Shown here: positions 8,525 to 17,688 of the stretch, piece after piece | Numbering within the stretch: the stretch's first letter is position 1 | How the letters are laid out: every line of letters begins with the position of its first letter | Assembly (NCBI GenBank): GCA_000720805.1 | Contig: JODI01000004.1 | Span: 248,001 to 312,000, forward strand | Direction: 5' to 3' | DNA: 64,000 bases | Source of the DNA: Streptomyces violaceoruber | GTDB lineage: Bacteria > Actinomycetota > Actinomycetes > Streptomycetales > Streptomycetaceae | Notes under the pieces: model-generated | What the model saw: the letters and a program-made list of their open reading frames with translations, nothing else | What the model was told of the DNA's origin: nothing | Database searches by the model: none | Translations under genes and position numbers: made by a program

Positions 8525-10348
8525 TCAGTGGTTCATGAACGAGGTGACGGGCAGCGCCCGTTCGACGATCCGGACGTCACCGAGGCGTCCGTGGAGAATC
8601 TGGTCGATCTTGCCGCCGTACTCGTAGCCGCCCAGCAGCCACGGCAGTCCGACCGAGGTGATTCCGACGGCGGTGGCGTGGGGATTGCGGGCGACCGGGC
8701 AGCCCTGCACGTACATCGTGGTGTGGGAGCCGTCGTTGACGACGGCGACGTGCCACCACACCTCGCGGGCCGTCTCGTCCCCCCAGTTCGTGGCGATGCC
8801 CTGCTGGTTGAGCGGGCGGACGGCCCACTGCGGGCCGGGCCCGTCGGACAGGGAGAGCGTGGCGAGCGGCTCGTCGGGGTCGTCGGCGGTCTTGCCCGCG
8901 GCGCCGCCCGTGCCGGTCCGGCTGACCAGCCCCGACCAGGCGTTGTGGTCGGGGTCCCAGTCGGCCGGGACGCGGTAGAAGGCCTCGATGGTGTAACCGG
9001 ACTTGAAGGTGGCGGAGTTGAGGGGCGCGCTGTCGACCGTGCGCAGGTAGGCGCCTTTCAGCGGGGACTTGTAGCCCTGGAACTCCAGGCTGCCGTGGCC
9101 GGGCTGGTCGGGGTGGTGGTCCGCCGACCAGCCGAGCGTGCCGCCGCCCACGGACACCAGGGTGAGGTCGTTGCCGCGGCCGGACAGGTCACGGACGGTA
9201 CCGGACGCGGGTGACTCGAAGCGCCAGTAGGCGACCGTGCCCGGGACCAGCATCTTCGAGACGGGGCGGGCCGGACGCGGGGGCACCGGGGCGAAGCCGG
9301 AGAAGCGGTCCGCGAAGTCGATGTCGACGGAGAACCGGTCGGCGTCGCCGCTCAGTTCCATCTCCTGCCGCTCCAGCTCGTTGAGCCCCTTCGAGGCCCG
9401 GCCGAGGATCCACGGGGAGACCGTCTCCACGTCGATGACGTTCCGGTCCAGGTCGAAGCGGTAGAGGCGGATCATCGCCGCACCGCCGAAGTACCGGTTC
9501 TGGTAGTTTGTCAGGTGCAGGTGGACGTCGTTGCCGGCGGCGTTCTTACGGGTCGCCCGGCCGGCCGGCCAGTAGTGCCCGTTGAGGGTGAGGAAGATCT
9601 GGTCGTGGTCCGCGACCAACTGGTCCCACAGCTGCTGCCCGTAGTCCGACAGAGTGTCGTCCTCGACGACCATCTCGTGCGTGGTGAGGACGACCGGCGT
9701 CTTCGGGTGCTTGGCCAGGACGTCCTTGGCCCAGGCGTACCCCTTCGCCGACAGCCGCCAGTCCAGCGCGAGCACCATCCACTCGCGCCCGGCCGCCTTG
9801 AAGAGGTGGAAGGTGTTGTAGCCGTCGGGAGAAGCCCCGCCGAACGTCGGCCTGCCCTGGAACCGCCGCGGCCCGAAGGCCTCCAGATACGGTGTCGAGC
9901 CCCGCTGGTCGTCGGTCGAGGACTTCACGTCGTGGTTGCCGGCCAGGACGCTGTAGCCGACGCCGCGCCGGTCCAGCAGCCGGAACGCCTCGCTGATCGC
10001 GGTGACCTCGGCCGGGGCGCCGTTCTCGGTGAGGTCGCCGAGGTGGGACAGGAAGACGATGTTCTCGTCCTTGCCGTGCTCCAGCAGATAGCGCAGGGAC
10101 GCCTCGAACGGCGTCCTGTCGATGCTCGGCCCGTCGAAGAGGTACTGGGTGTCGGGCATGACGGCGAGTGTGAAGCGGCGGCTGTCGGGGTCCGGCCGCC
10201 AGTCGCTGTCCGTCGCCTCCGCCACGGTCGGCAGCGCGATCCCCGCTGTGGCGGCGGCGCCCAGGAGCGCGGTCGCCCGGAGGAAACCGCGTCTTCCGGC
10301 ACCGGCCTGCGGGGCCTCGCCCTGGTCCTGCTCATGCGAAACGCACAC
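8525..10348 (-). CDS. Tat-exported metallophosphoesterase with C-terminal LamG-like domain
   Basis: 607-aa protein. Tat signal GRRGFLRATALLGAAATAG is followed by a calcineurin-like phosphoesterase domain with all blocks visible: PDTQ, GDLTENG, GNHD, TTHE and NGHYW. From about residue 380 the sequence changes to a concanavalin-like/LamG fold (VAYWRFESPASGTVRDLSGRGNDL, ending GRLGDVRIVERAL), a common carbohydrate-binding add-on. GTG/ATG starts are close; the 5' end is within a few codons of 10348. It lies 51 nt downstream of the beta-galactosidase and may belong to that transcript. Confidence 0.84.
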   Translation of the reverse strand: MCVSHEQDQGEAPQAGAGRRGFLRATALLGAAATAGIALPTVAEATDSDWRPDPDSRRFTLAVMPDTQYLFDGPSIDRTPFEASLRYLLEHGKDENIVFLSHLGDLTENGAPAEVTAISEAFRLLDRRGVGYSVLAGNHDVKSSTDDQRGSTPYLEAFGPRRFQGRPTFGGASPDGYNTFHLFKAAGREWMVLALDWRLSAKGYAWAKDVLAKHPKTPVVLTTHEMVVEDDTLSDYGQQLWDQLVADHDQIFLTLNGHYWPAGRATRKNAAGNDVHLHLTNYQNRYFGGAAMIRLYRFDLDRNVIDVETVSPWILGRASKGLNELERQEMELSGDADRFSVDIDFADRFSGFAPVPPRPARPVSKMLVPGTVAYWRFESPASGTVRDLSGRGNDLTLVSVGGGTLGWSADHHPDQPGHGSLEFQGYKSPLKGAYLRTVDSAPLNSATFKSGYTIEAFYRVPADWDPDHNAWSGLVSRTGTGGAAGKTADDPDEPLATLSLSDGPGPQWAVRPLNQQGIATNWGDETAREVWWHVAVVNDGSHTTMYVQGCPVARNPHATAVGITSVGLPWLLGGYEYGGKIDQILHGRLGDVRIVERALPVTSFMNH

Positions 10349-10399
10349 GTGTGCTCCGTAACACTGCGTAAGGGTGGTGACAGGGGAGGTGTGGGGGGC

Positions 10400-13321
10400 T
10401 CAGAGGGCGCGCAGGGTCCAGCTCCAGCGATGGATGCCCGGTGCGACGAGGTACGGGGGTGAGGTGTCCGGGCCGCACGAGGCGGTGCCCAGGCCCCGGT
10501 GGGCGGCGTCGAGGTGGACGACGCAGCCGGACCGTGGAACGAGTTCGTCGTGGTGGGCCACGGAGGTGAGGTCCTCGGCGCGGTAGCGGGTCACCGAGAC
10601 CTGGCGCGGCTCGTCGAGCGCCACCGTCAGGCCGGTGGCGTCCGGTGCCGAGAGGGTGAATCGCCGTACGCCGTGCCGGCCACCGCTCTCCTGCGGACGC
10701 AAATAGGGGGTGAACAGCTCGTCCACGGGTACGCAGTGATGGCCGACGGGCGGTCCGAAGGCGCGGTCGGGATACGACTCCCAGGGGCCCTGCCCGTACC
10801 ACTCCATCAGGTCGAGCCCCGGGACCGTCTCGAACACGGAGCCGACCCGCGCCACATCGGTGAGCGCGTCCGGCAGTTCGGCCGACTCCTCGATGTGGAT
10901 GCCGCCCTCGACCGTGGTGAACACCTGCGTGTGCCGGACGACACCGGCCTCACCGGCGTATTCCGCGGCCACGGTGACGCGGCCGTCGGTCCTGCGGACG
11001 TCGACGACCTTGCGTTCCAGCGTGTCGAGGCCCCAGGCCCGCCAGTTCACCGCCATGCCGCCGAGTTCGTCGTTGTCGGTGGGGGCCCGCCACAGCGAGA
11101 GCGTGGGCGCCGAGGTGAGCAGGGGGTGGACGAGCAGACCGTCGCCGTCGACCTCGACGAAACGATTCCGCACGGGCCGGGGAGGAGACTGAGGGGCGGC
11201 CCCCCGCAGCCGTACCTGAGGTACGCACACCACGGTTCCGCGCGGCGCCCACGGCTCGTCGTCGGCGGTGGTCACGTGCAGGGTCAGCCACGCCTCCCCG
11301 CCGTCCTCGGGAAGTTCGAAGGGCAGCGGGACGGCCGCCGTCTCGCCCGGCCGCAGATCGGGCAGCTCCGCGGGTGCCGTCAGGGTGCCGCCGTCCGCCA
11401 GGGACAGCCGCCACTCGGCGGCCAGCCAGTCCAGGCCACGGAAGTGCTGGTGGTTGCCGACGACGATGCCCTCGTGCCGCAAGCACTCCAGCCGCACGGG
11501 CGCCGCGATCTCCCGGTGCTCGGACATCACCGGCTTGGGCGTGCGGTCGGGGAAGACCACGCCGTCGGCGATGAAGGCGCCGTCGTGGATGGTGTCGCCG
11601 AAGTCGCCGCCGTACGCCCAGCGGTGGCCGGGTGCGGCGACACCGTTGTCATAGAGCCCGGCGCCCCCTCGCCCGACCGGTCTTCCGTCGTTCACGTGCT
11701 GCAGGATGCCGTGGTCCCAGAACTCCCAGATGAAGCCGCCCTGAAGTCCCGGGGTGGACTCGATGGCGGCCCAGTGGTCGGCCAGGGTGCCGTTGCTGTT
11801 GCCCATGGCGTGGGAGTACTCGCACTGGATGAGCGGCCTGGTCTGCCGGCCCGACAGGGCGTGGGCGACGCAGTCCTCGATAGGCGCGTACATGGGGCAG
11901 GCGATGTCGGAGGCGTCGTCGGTCGCCGCCCAGTCGAGCTTGGCCGCCCCCTCGTACTGGAGCGGCCGGGTCGGATCGTGCCGGCGGACCCAGCCCGCCG
12001 CGGCGTCGTGGTTCGCGCCGTAGTCCGACTCGTTGCCCAGCGACCAGATGATGATCGAGGGGTGGTTCTTGTCCCGCAGCACCATCCGGGCGACCCGGTC
12101 GACGAAGGCGTTCAGATAGCGCGGGTCGTCGGCGATCTCGTGGGCGTGGTCGTGGGACTCGATGTCCGCCTCGTCGACGACGTAGAAACCGAGTTCGTCG
12201 GCGAGGTCGTACAGCATCGGGTCGTTGGGGTAGTGGGAGGTGCGGATCGCGTTGAAGCCGAAGCGCTTGAGAAGGGCGAGGTCCCCGCGCAGGTCGTCGT
12301 ACGACACCGTGCGCCCGGTCAGCGGATGGAAGTCGTGCCGGTTGACGCCCCGGATGAACACCCGCTCGCCGTTGACCAGCAGGTCCCGGCCGTCGATCTC
12401 GACGTCCCGGAAGCCGATCCGGTGGTGCGAGGCGTCGGCGACCGTGCCGTCGGCGCGGTGCAGGCGGACCGTGAGGTCGTACAGCTCGGGGGTCTCCGCG
12501 TTCCAGGTGCGTACGTCCGCGACGGTGGTCAGCAGCCGTGCCTCGCCGAGGAAGTCGGAGACCCGGTCGTCGTCGGCGTTGGCGCGGTCGAACTCCGTGT
12601 CCTGGGTGAGGAGGTGGCCGGCCAGCTCACCGCTGACGTACCAGCCCTCCGGCAGCGCGCCGCCCGCGTCCCGTACCCGGCAGTCCACCCGCAGATCGCC
12701 GTACCGCCCGGCCCGCACGGTGACGTCGGCGAGGTGCAGCGGATCCGTCGCGTACAGCAGCACCGACCGCGTGATGCCGCCGTGCCACCACTGGTCCTGG
12801 TCCTCGATGTGCGAGGCGTCCGACCACTTCACCACGGTCAGCCGTACGACCGCCCGCTCGCCCGGGCTCACCACCGCGCTCAGGTCGAACTCGGCGGCCA
12901 GACGGGAGTCCTTGGAGACGCCGACCGGCCGCCCGTCCACGTGCACCAGCAGTACGCTCTCGGCGGCCCCGACCTGGAGCACGATCCGCCGCCCGGCCCA
13001 TTCGGCGGGCACGTCCACCTCGCGCTCGTACACACCGGTCGGGTCGGCCGGCGGCGAGGCGGGCGGGAACTCGGCGAACGGCATGCGGACGTTGGTGTAC
13101 TGCGGCAGGTCGTCGGTGCCCTGCATCGTCCAGACACCCGGGACGTACGCCGACGACCAGACGTCCGCGAGGGGCGCGTGAGGCGCCGGCAGCAGCTGGA
13201 AGCGCCAGTCGCCGTCCAGCTTCAGTGCCCCGGCGCGGCGGTCGACGGCGTTCATCGGCAGCCGCCCCCAGGAGGTCACCTCGGGTGCTTGCCAGGGACG
13301 GAGTGCCAGGAGAGGGTCCAT
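10400..13321 (-). CDS. GH2 beta-galactosidase (LacZ family)
   Basis: 973-aa GH2 enzyme of LacZ length. Seen: N-terminal sugar-binding jelly roll (VPGVWTMQGTDDLPQYTNVRMPF), GVNRHDFHP, acid/base E431 in SLGNESDYG, nucleophile E501 in IQCEYSHAMGNS, and the C-terminal beta-galactosidase small-chain region (MEWYGQGPWESYPDR). No signal peptide, so substrate must be imported by the adjacent ABC transporter. Its ATG overlaps the permease stop (TGATG), implying translational coupling. Hydrolyses terminal beta-galactosides from an imported oligosaccharide. Confidence 0.93.
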   Translation of the reverse strand: MDPLLALRPWQAPEVTSWGRLPMNAVDRRAGALKLDGDWRFQLLPAPHAPLADVWSSAYVPGVWTMQGTDDLPQYTNVRMPFAEFPPASPPADPTGVYEREVDVPAEWAGRRIVLQVGAAESVLLVHVDGRPVGVSKDSRLAAEFDLSAVVSPGERAVVRLTVVKWSDASHIEDQDQWWHGGITRSVLLYATDPLHLADVTVRAGRYGDLRVDCRVRDAGGALPEGWYVSGELAGHLLTQDTEFDRANADDDRVSDFLGEARLLTTVADVRTWNAETPELYDLTVRLHRADGTVADASHHRIGFRDVEIDGRDLLVNGERVFIRGVNRHDFHPLTGRTVSYDDLRGDLALLKRFGFNAIRTSHYPNDPMLYDLADELGFYVVDEADIESHDHAHEIADDPRYLNAFVDRVARMVLRDKNHPSIIIWSLGNESDYGANHDAAAGWVRRHDPTRPLQYEGAAKLDWAATDDASDIACPMYAPIEDCVAHALSGRQTRPLIQCEYSHAMGNSNGTLADHWAAIESTPGLQGGFIWEFWDHGILQHVNDGRPVGRGGAGLYDNGVAAPGHRWAYGGDFGDTIHDGAFIADGVVFPDRTPKPVMSEHREIAAPVRLECLRHEGIVVGNHQHFRGLDWLAAEWRLSLADGGTLTAPAELPDLRPGETAAVPLPFELPEDGGEAWLTLHVTTADDEPWAPRGTVVCVPQVRLRGAAPQSPPRPVRNRFVEVDGDGLLVHPLLTSAPTLSLWRAPTDNDELGGMAVNWRAWGLDTLERKVVDVRRTDGRVTVAAEYAGEAGVVRHTQVFTTVEGGIHIEESAELPDALTDVARVGSVFETVPGLDLMEWYGQGPWESYPDRAFGPPVGHHCVPVDELFTPYLRPQESGGRHGVRRFTLSAPDATGLTVALDEPRQVSVTRYRAEDLTSVAHHDELVPRSGCVVHLDAAHRGLGTASCGPDTSPPYLVAPGIHRWSWTLRAL

Positions 13322-14184
13322 CAGCGGATGGCCCCCTTGCCGAGGTCGCCGATGATCTGCTTGGCGCCGATCGCGAACACGATCAGCAGCGGGATCAGGG
13401 CGAGCAGCGCGCCGGTCATCACCATGCCGTAGTCGGTGGTGCCGTGGACGCCGTTGAGCTGGGACAGCGCGACCTGGAGGGTGACGTTGTCCGGGTTGGT
13501 CAGGGCGATCAGGGGCCAGGCGTAGTCGTTCCACTGGGCCATGAAGGTGAAGATGCCGAGGAAGGCGAGGCCCGGGCGGACCACCGGGAGCGCCACGTGC
13601 CAGTACTGGCGCAGGAAGCTCGCCCCGTCGATCTTCGAGGCGTCCAGCAGTTCGTCGTGGATCGCGCTCTGCATGTACTGGCGCATCCAGAAGATGCCGA
13701 ACGCGTTGGCCGCGGCCGGCACGATCAGCGCCGTCATCGAGCCGATCCAGCCGACCTTCGCCATGATCACGAACTGCGGGATGATCGCCATCTGCGTCGG
13801 CACCATGAAGATCGCCATCAGTACGACGAACAGCGCCCTGCGGCCGGGGAACTCGAACTTGGCGAAGACGAACGCGGCCAGCGAGTCGAAGAGCAGGACC
13901 AGGAAGGTCACCGCGCACGCCACCAGCAGCGAGTTGAACATGGAACCGAAGAAGTCGATGTTGTCGAAGAGGCTGCGCACGTTCTGCAGGAAGTGCGAGC
14001 CGGGCAGCAGCTTCGGCGGGTAGGAGAAGATCTCGGTCGACGTGTGCGTCGACATGATGATGGCCCAGTAGAACGGGAAGGCCGACAGCAGCAGCCCGAT
14101 GACGAGGACCGCGTGCAGCGCGATGCCCCGGCCCCGGACTCCCCGGATGCCCCTGGAGCTTTTGGTGTCCTGGACGGATGCCAT
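13321..14184 (-). CDS. Sugar ABC transporter permease (MalG type)
   Basis: 287-aa inner-membrane permease with six predicted transmembrane segments. The ABC-contact EAA-like loop reads LLDASKIDGASFLRQYWHVALP. Length and motif fit the CUT1 family, which imports oligosaccharides. It follows the partner permease after 15 nt and overlaps the beta-galactosidase start by TGATG. No ATPase gene is nearby; CUT1 systems of Streptomyces commonly share the MsiK ATPase encoded elsewhere. Confidence 0.92.
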   Translation of the reverse strand: MASVQDTKSSRGIRGVRGRGIALHAVLVIGLLLSAFPFYWAIIMSTHTSTEIFSYPPKLLPGSHFLQNVRSLFDNIDFFGSMFNSLLVACAVTFLVLLFDSLAAFVFAKFEFPGRRALFVVLMAIFMVPTQMAIIPQFVIMAKVGWIGSMTALIVPAAANAFGIFWMRQYMQSAIHDELLDASKIDGASFLRQYWHVALPVVRPGLAFLGIFTFMAQWNDYAWPLIALTNPDNVTLQVALSQLNGVHGTTDYGMVMTGALLALIPLLIVFAIGAKQIIGDLGKGAIR

Positions 14185-14199
14185 GGTGGTCCGGCCTCC

Positions 14200-15162
14200 C
14201 TAGTCTTCGTCCCGGCGCTGCACCAGGCGCCAGTTGATGATCGAGAAGATGACGACGACGAGGAAGATGCCCCACGCCACTGCGGCGCCGTAACCGAAGT
14301 CGTTGTTGTCGAAGGTCTGCTGGAAGAAGTAGAGGACCATCGTCCGGCCCGCGTGGTCCGGACCGCCGGAGAACGTCGAGTCGTTCGAGGTGTTCTGCAG
14401 CAGCACCTGTGCCTCGGTGAAGCTCTGCAGACCGGTGACCGTGGAGACCACGAGCACGAACAGCAGGGTCGGCCGCAGCAGCGGCAGCGTGATCCGGAAG
14501 AACGTCTGCACGGGCCCGGCACCGTCCATGCGCGCCGCCTCGTACAGCTCGCCCGGGACGGTCTGCAGACCCGCGAGGAAGATGATCGCGTTGTAGCCGA
14601 CCCACTGCCAGGTCATCAGCGTCGCGATGGCGACCTTGATGCCCCACGGTGTGTTCAGCCAGGCCACCTGGTCCAGGCCGACGGCCCGCAACAGCGCGTT
14701 CACCAGGCCGAAGTTGGTGGAGAACACCGAGCCGAAGACGATCGCGATCGCCACCACCGAGGTGACGTTCGGCAGGAAGTAGGCGAAGCGGTAGACGTTC
14801 TTGAAGCGGACCGCGGAGTTGAGCAGCACGGCCGTGACCATCGCCAGGAAGATCATCGGGAAGGTGGCCAGCGCCCAGATGATGAGTGTGTTGCCGATCG
14901 AGCTCCAGAAGTCGCTGTCGCTCACCAGGTACCGGTACTGCGACAGGCCCGCCCACTCCATGGAGCCGAGGCCGTCCCAGCGGTGGAAGGAGAGGTAGAG
15001 CGAGAAGCCGACGGGGATCAGACCGAAGGCGAGGAAGAGCAGATAGAACGGGGAGATCGCGGCGTACAGGTGCCAGTACTTGCGCCACCCCTTCTTGGGC
15101 CGTACGGCGGGCCCTTCCGCCAGGACCACGGGGGGCTTCTCCAGGGCGGGGACGGTGGCCAT
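14200..15162 (-). CDS. Sugar ABC transporter permease (MalF type)
   Basis: 320-aa permease: a cytoplasmic N-terminus, then six membrane segments beginning LYAAISPFYLLFLAFG. The EAA loop reads EAARMDGAGPVQTFFRITLP. ATG at 15162 is chosen because it overlaps the binding-protein stop as TGATG; the frame extends 13 codons further upstream without a ribosome site. Forms the membrane channel with the MalG-type partner. Confidence 0.92.
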   Translation of the reverse strand: MATVPALEKPPVVLAEGPAVRPKKGWRKYWHLYAAISPFYLLFLAFGLIPVGFSLYLSFHRWDGLGSMEWAGLSQYRYLVSDSDFWSSIGNTLIIWALATFPMIFLAMVTAVLLNSAVRFKNVYRFAYFLPNVTSVVAIAIVFGSVFSTNFGLVNALLRAVGLDQVAWLNTPWGIKVAIATLMTWQWVGYNAIIFLAGLQTVPGELYEAARMDGAGPVQTFFRITLPLLRPTLLFVLVVSTVTGLQSFTEAQVLLQNTSNDSTFSGGPDHAGRTMVLYFFQQTFDNNDFGYGAAVAWGIFLVVVIFSIINWRLVQRRDED

Positions 15163-16457
15163 CAGTAGCTCACCCCCAGGTGCCGCGCGATCCGCCGGCA
15201 CTTGCTCATGGCGTCACTCCAAGCCTTCTTCGGGTCCTTGCCGAGGACACCGACGTTCTTGATCTCGTCCTTGATGGGCTGCCCGAGGGCCACGTCGAAG
15301 GGGCTGTTGTAGGCGACGACGATCTTCTGCGCGGCAGGCCCGAAGACGTCCGTCGTCACCTGGCCGCCGAAGAAGGGGTCGGGCGCGCGCAGCTGCTTGA
15401 GGCCGTACGAGGCGGGAGTGGAGGGGAAGAGGCCCGCGTCCACGTAGCCCGATGCCTGGTTGGCCGCGTCGAGCATCCACGCGATGATCTCGAAGGCCCG
15501 CTCGGGCTCCCGGCACGCCTTGGTGATCGACAGGAAGGAGCCGCCGTTGTTGGAGGGCCGCACCGGCATGTCGGCGATCCGCCATTTGCCCTTGGTCTTC
15601 GGGTTGCCGTTCTTGATGTCGTACGTCGCCCAGGAGGCGCCGAGCTGGCTGGGCAGCTTGCCGGAGTCCACCGCCGAGATCTGGTCCGGGGTGCCGGTGA
15701 CCAGGTTGGAGACGAGCCCCCGCCGCTTGGCCTCCACGGCCAGCGCCCAGGCGCCCCGTACGTGCTCCTGGTCGCCGATGAAGTTGCGGTCCTTGTCGAC
15801 GTACCGCTTGCTGCCCTGCTGCACCACGTTCTCGAAGACGCTGCTGACGTCGGTCAGCAGGGACGTCCCCGGGATCCGCTCTCTGAGCCGCTCTCCCGCC
15901 GCGAAGAACTTCTCCCAGGTGTCCAGCTCCCGGGAGACGTCGGCGGGCTCGTACGGCAGTCCCGCCTTGCGGAAGACCTCGTACTGGTAGAAGTGCGCGA
16001 CCGGGCCGCAGTCGATGGGGAAGCCGATCATCGTGCCGTCGTCGGCGATGCCCTGCTGCCACTTCCAGGGCAGGTACTGGCTCTTGTACTTGTCCGCGCC
16101 GAGCGTCCGCAGGTCCACGAACTGGTCCGCGTTGGGCAGGTAGGACGCCATGTCCTCGCCCTTGAGGCCCGCGATGTCGGGGACGTGGGCGCGGCCGGCC
16201 ATGGTGGTGATCAGTTTGGACCGGTAGTAGCCGCCGATCTTGACGGCCTTGAGGTCCACCGTGCTGTCGTAACGGGCCTCGGCCTTGCCGATGACCGTGT
16301 CGCCGAGGCCGCCGTCCCAGTACCACAGGACCATGTTCCGGCCGGTCGAGCCGGCCGGAACGGCACAGCCGGACGCCAGGCCGCCGAGCGCCGTGGCGGC
16401 CGTACCGGCCAGCCCCGCGCGCAGCAGGCCCCTTCGTGAGAGCCGCACAGCTCTCAC
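15162..16457 (-). CDS. Sugar ABC transporter solute-binding lipoprotein
   Basis: 431-aa extracellular binding protein. N-terminus has twin arginines (SRRGLLRAGLAG) and a lipobox (LASGC), so it is probably exported by Tat and lipid-anchored. The remainder is a CUT1/MalE-type fold (MVLWYWDGG, EVFRKAGLPYEP). GTG start at 16457 with AAAGGCG upstream. An 8-bp inverted repeat covers the first codons (separate entry). It should capture the oligosaccharide that the GH2/GH38/GH29 enzymes dismantle. Confidence 0.9.
   Translation of the reverse strand: MRAVRLSRRGLLRAGLAGTAATALGGLASGCAVPAGSTGRNMVLWYWDGGLGDTVIGKAEARYDSTVDLKAVKIGGYYRSKLITTMAGRAHVPDIAGLKGEDMASYLPNADQFVDLRTLGADKYKSQYLPWKWQQGIADDGTMIGFPIDCGPVAHFYQYEVFRKAGLPYEPADVSRELDTWEKFFAAGERLRERIPGTSLLTDVSSVFENVVQQGSKRYVDKDRNFIGDQEHVRGAWALAVEAKRRGLVSNLVTGTPDQISAVDSGKLPSQLGASWATYDIKNGNPKTKGKWRIADMPVRPSNNGGSFLSITKACREPERAFEIIAWMLDAANQASGYVDAGLFPSTPASYGLKQLRAPDPFFGGQVTTDVFGPAAQKIVVAYNSPFDVALGQPIKDEIKNVGVLGKDPKKAWSDAMSKCRRIARHLGVSY
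16436..16457. repeat. Inverted repeat across the binding-protein start codon
   Basis: GTGAGAGC and GCTCTCAC are separated by six bases (CGCACA), exactly covering the first seven codons of the binding-protein gene. It could form an RNA hairpin that masks the start, or be a split operator: the half-sites TGAGAGC/GCTCTCA are identical to those of the palindrome at 1201-1214. Function is inferred only. Confidence 0.45.
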
Positions 16458-16533
16458 CGCCTTTCGGATCTGTTCATGACGTCGCCAGACGTACGTGGGG
16501 GATTTGGTGGGGGATTTCCGCCGGGGGACGAGG

Positions 16534-17553
16534 TCAGTGCCGCGGTGCGGGCGGGGTGACGGGGGCGTGGTGCACCGGGGGGCCGGGGTCGGCCGGCAGC
16601 CGTTCCGCCAGGAACCCGTACGCCCGCTTCAGCTCGGGATCGGTCAGCGAGCGCCACCAGCGGTCGACGCCGTACCAGCCGGGTGCCGCGAGGGCGCCGC
16701 CGTGGTGCCGGACGGACAGGCCGGCGGCCAGGACGGCGAACCGCAGCCGTTCCTCCAGCGGCCAGCCGTCGAGCGAGGCGGCGACGAAGCTCGCGCCGAA
16801 GACGTCCCCGGCGCCGGTGGCGTCCAGGACGTCGATGTCCAGGGCGGGGACGTCGGCGTACTCGCCCGTGCTCTGGTCGACGGCGATCGCGCCGTCGCCG
16901 CCCCGCGTCACCACGGCCACCGGCACCAGTTCGGCGAGCGTGCCGAGCGCCGCGACCGCGCTGTCGGTGCGGGTGTAGGCCATCGCCTCGGTCTCGTTGG
17001 GCAGGAAGGCGTGGCACAGGGCGAGCTGGTCCAGGAGGTCGCGGGACCACTCCTGGGTGGGGTCCCAGCCGACGTCGGCGTAGATCTGCGTGCCGTTCGC
17101 CGCCGCCTTGGCCAGCCAGGCGCGCGGCTCGGCCTCCAGGTGCACCAGGGCCGTGCGCGCCTCGGGCGGGTCGCCCATCAGCGCGTCCTGCGAGTACGGC
17201 GGCTCCTGGCCGTGGGTGACCAGGGCCCGGTCCTGCCCGTGTGCGAGGGCGACGGTGACGGGGGTGTGCCAGCCGTCCGCGACGCGGGAGAGCGCGAGGT
17301 CGACGCCCTCCTGGCCGGCGAGGATCTCCTGGCAGTAGCCGCCGTAGAAGTCGTCGCCGAAGACGGTGGCCAGACAGGTGCGCAGGCCGAAGCGGGCGGC
17401 TGCGACCGCCAGGTTGGCGATGCCGCCGGGGCCGCAGCCCATGCCGGCGGTCCAGATCTCCTCGCCCGGCGTCGGCGGCCCGCCCAGTCCGGTGAGAACG
17501 AGGTCGTAGAAGAGCAGCCCGGTCAGCAGCACCTCGGGCCGGTCGTCGTCCAC
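16534..17553 (-). CDS. PfkB-family carbohydrate kinase
   Basis: About 339-aa sugar kinase. Seen: N-terminal glycine-rich substrate motif (GMGCGPGGIANLAVAAARFG) and the C-terminal PfkB signature DATGAGDVFGASFV with the catalytic Asp. GTG at 17553 is preferred, with GAGAGG upstream; a longer frame to 17601 lacks support. It heads the transporter/beta-galactosidase strand and probably phosphorylates the released monosaccharide. Divergent from the DeoR regulator, a common pairing since DeoR proteins sense sugar phosphates. Confidence 0.88.
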   Translation of the reverse strand: MDDDRPEVLLTGLLFYDLVLTGLGGPPTPGEEIWTAGMGCGPGGIANLAVAAARFGLRTCLATVFGDDFYGGYCQEILAGQEGVDLALSRVADGWHTPVTVALAHGQDRALVTHGQEPPYSQDALMGDPPEARTALVHLEAEPRAWLAKAAANGTQIYADVGWDPTQEWSRDLLDQLALCHAFLPNETEAMAYTRTDSAVAALGTLAELVPVAVVTRGGDGAIAVDQSTGEYADVPALDIDVLDATGAGDVFGASFVAASLDGWPLEERLRFAVLAAGLSVRHHGGALAAPGWYGVDRWWRSLTDPELKRAYGFLAERLPADPGPPVHHAPVTPPAPRH

Positions 17554-17607
17554 GCGCACACCTCTCGTCGGGCGAGCTCGTCGCAGCCGGGAGCTCGTCA
17601 AAACTCT

Positions 17608-17682
17608 TCATTTCTGTGACCGGAATCGTGCGCCGCTCCGCGAGTTTGGTCAATACCCGAACAGAACTGAGCATGGAAATGA
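17608..17682. promoter_or_regulatory. Divergent control region between kinase and DeoR genes
   Basis: For the kinase strand there is a -35 TTGACC (17653-17648), 17-nt spacer and -10 CACGAT (17630-17625). An inverted pair TCATTTC (17608-17614) and GAAATGA (17676-17682) brackets this promoter, one arm just past the predicted start site and the other just before the DeoR ATG. This fits looped autoregulation by DeoR, but the sites are short and the assignment is tentative. Confidence 0.45.
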
Positions 17683-17688
17683 TTGAAG

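Noticed and set aside
10400..15088. 1562-codon frame joining the permease region to the beta-galactosidase
   Set aside because: Only the part from ATG 13321 is real. The upstream portion is out of frame with two permeases that have proper membrane segments and TGATG junctions.
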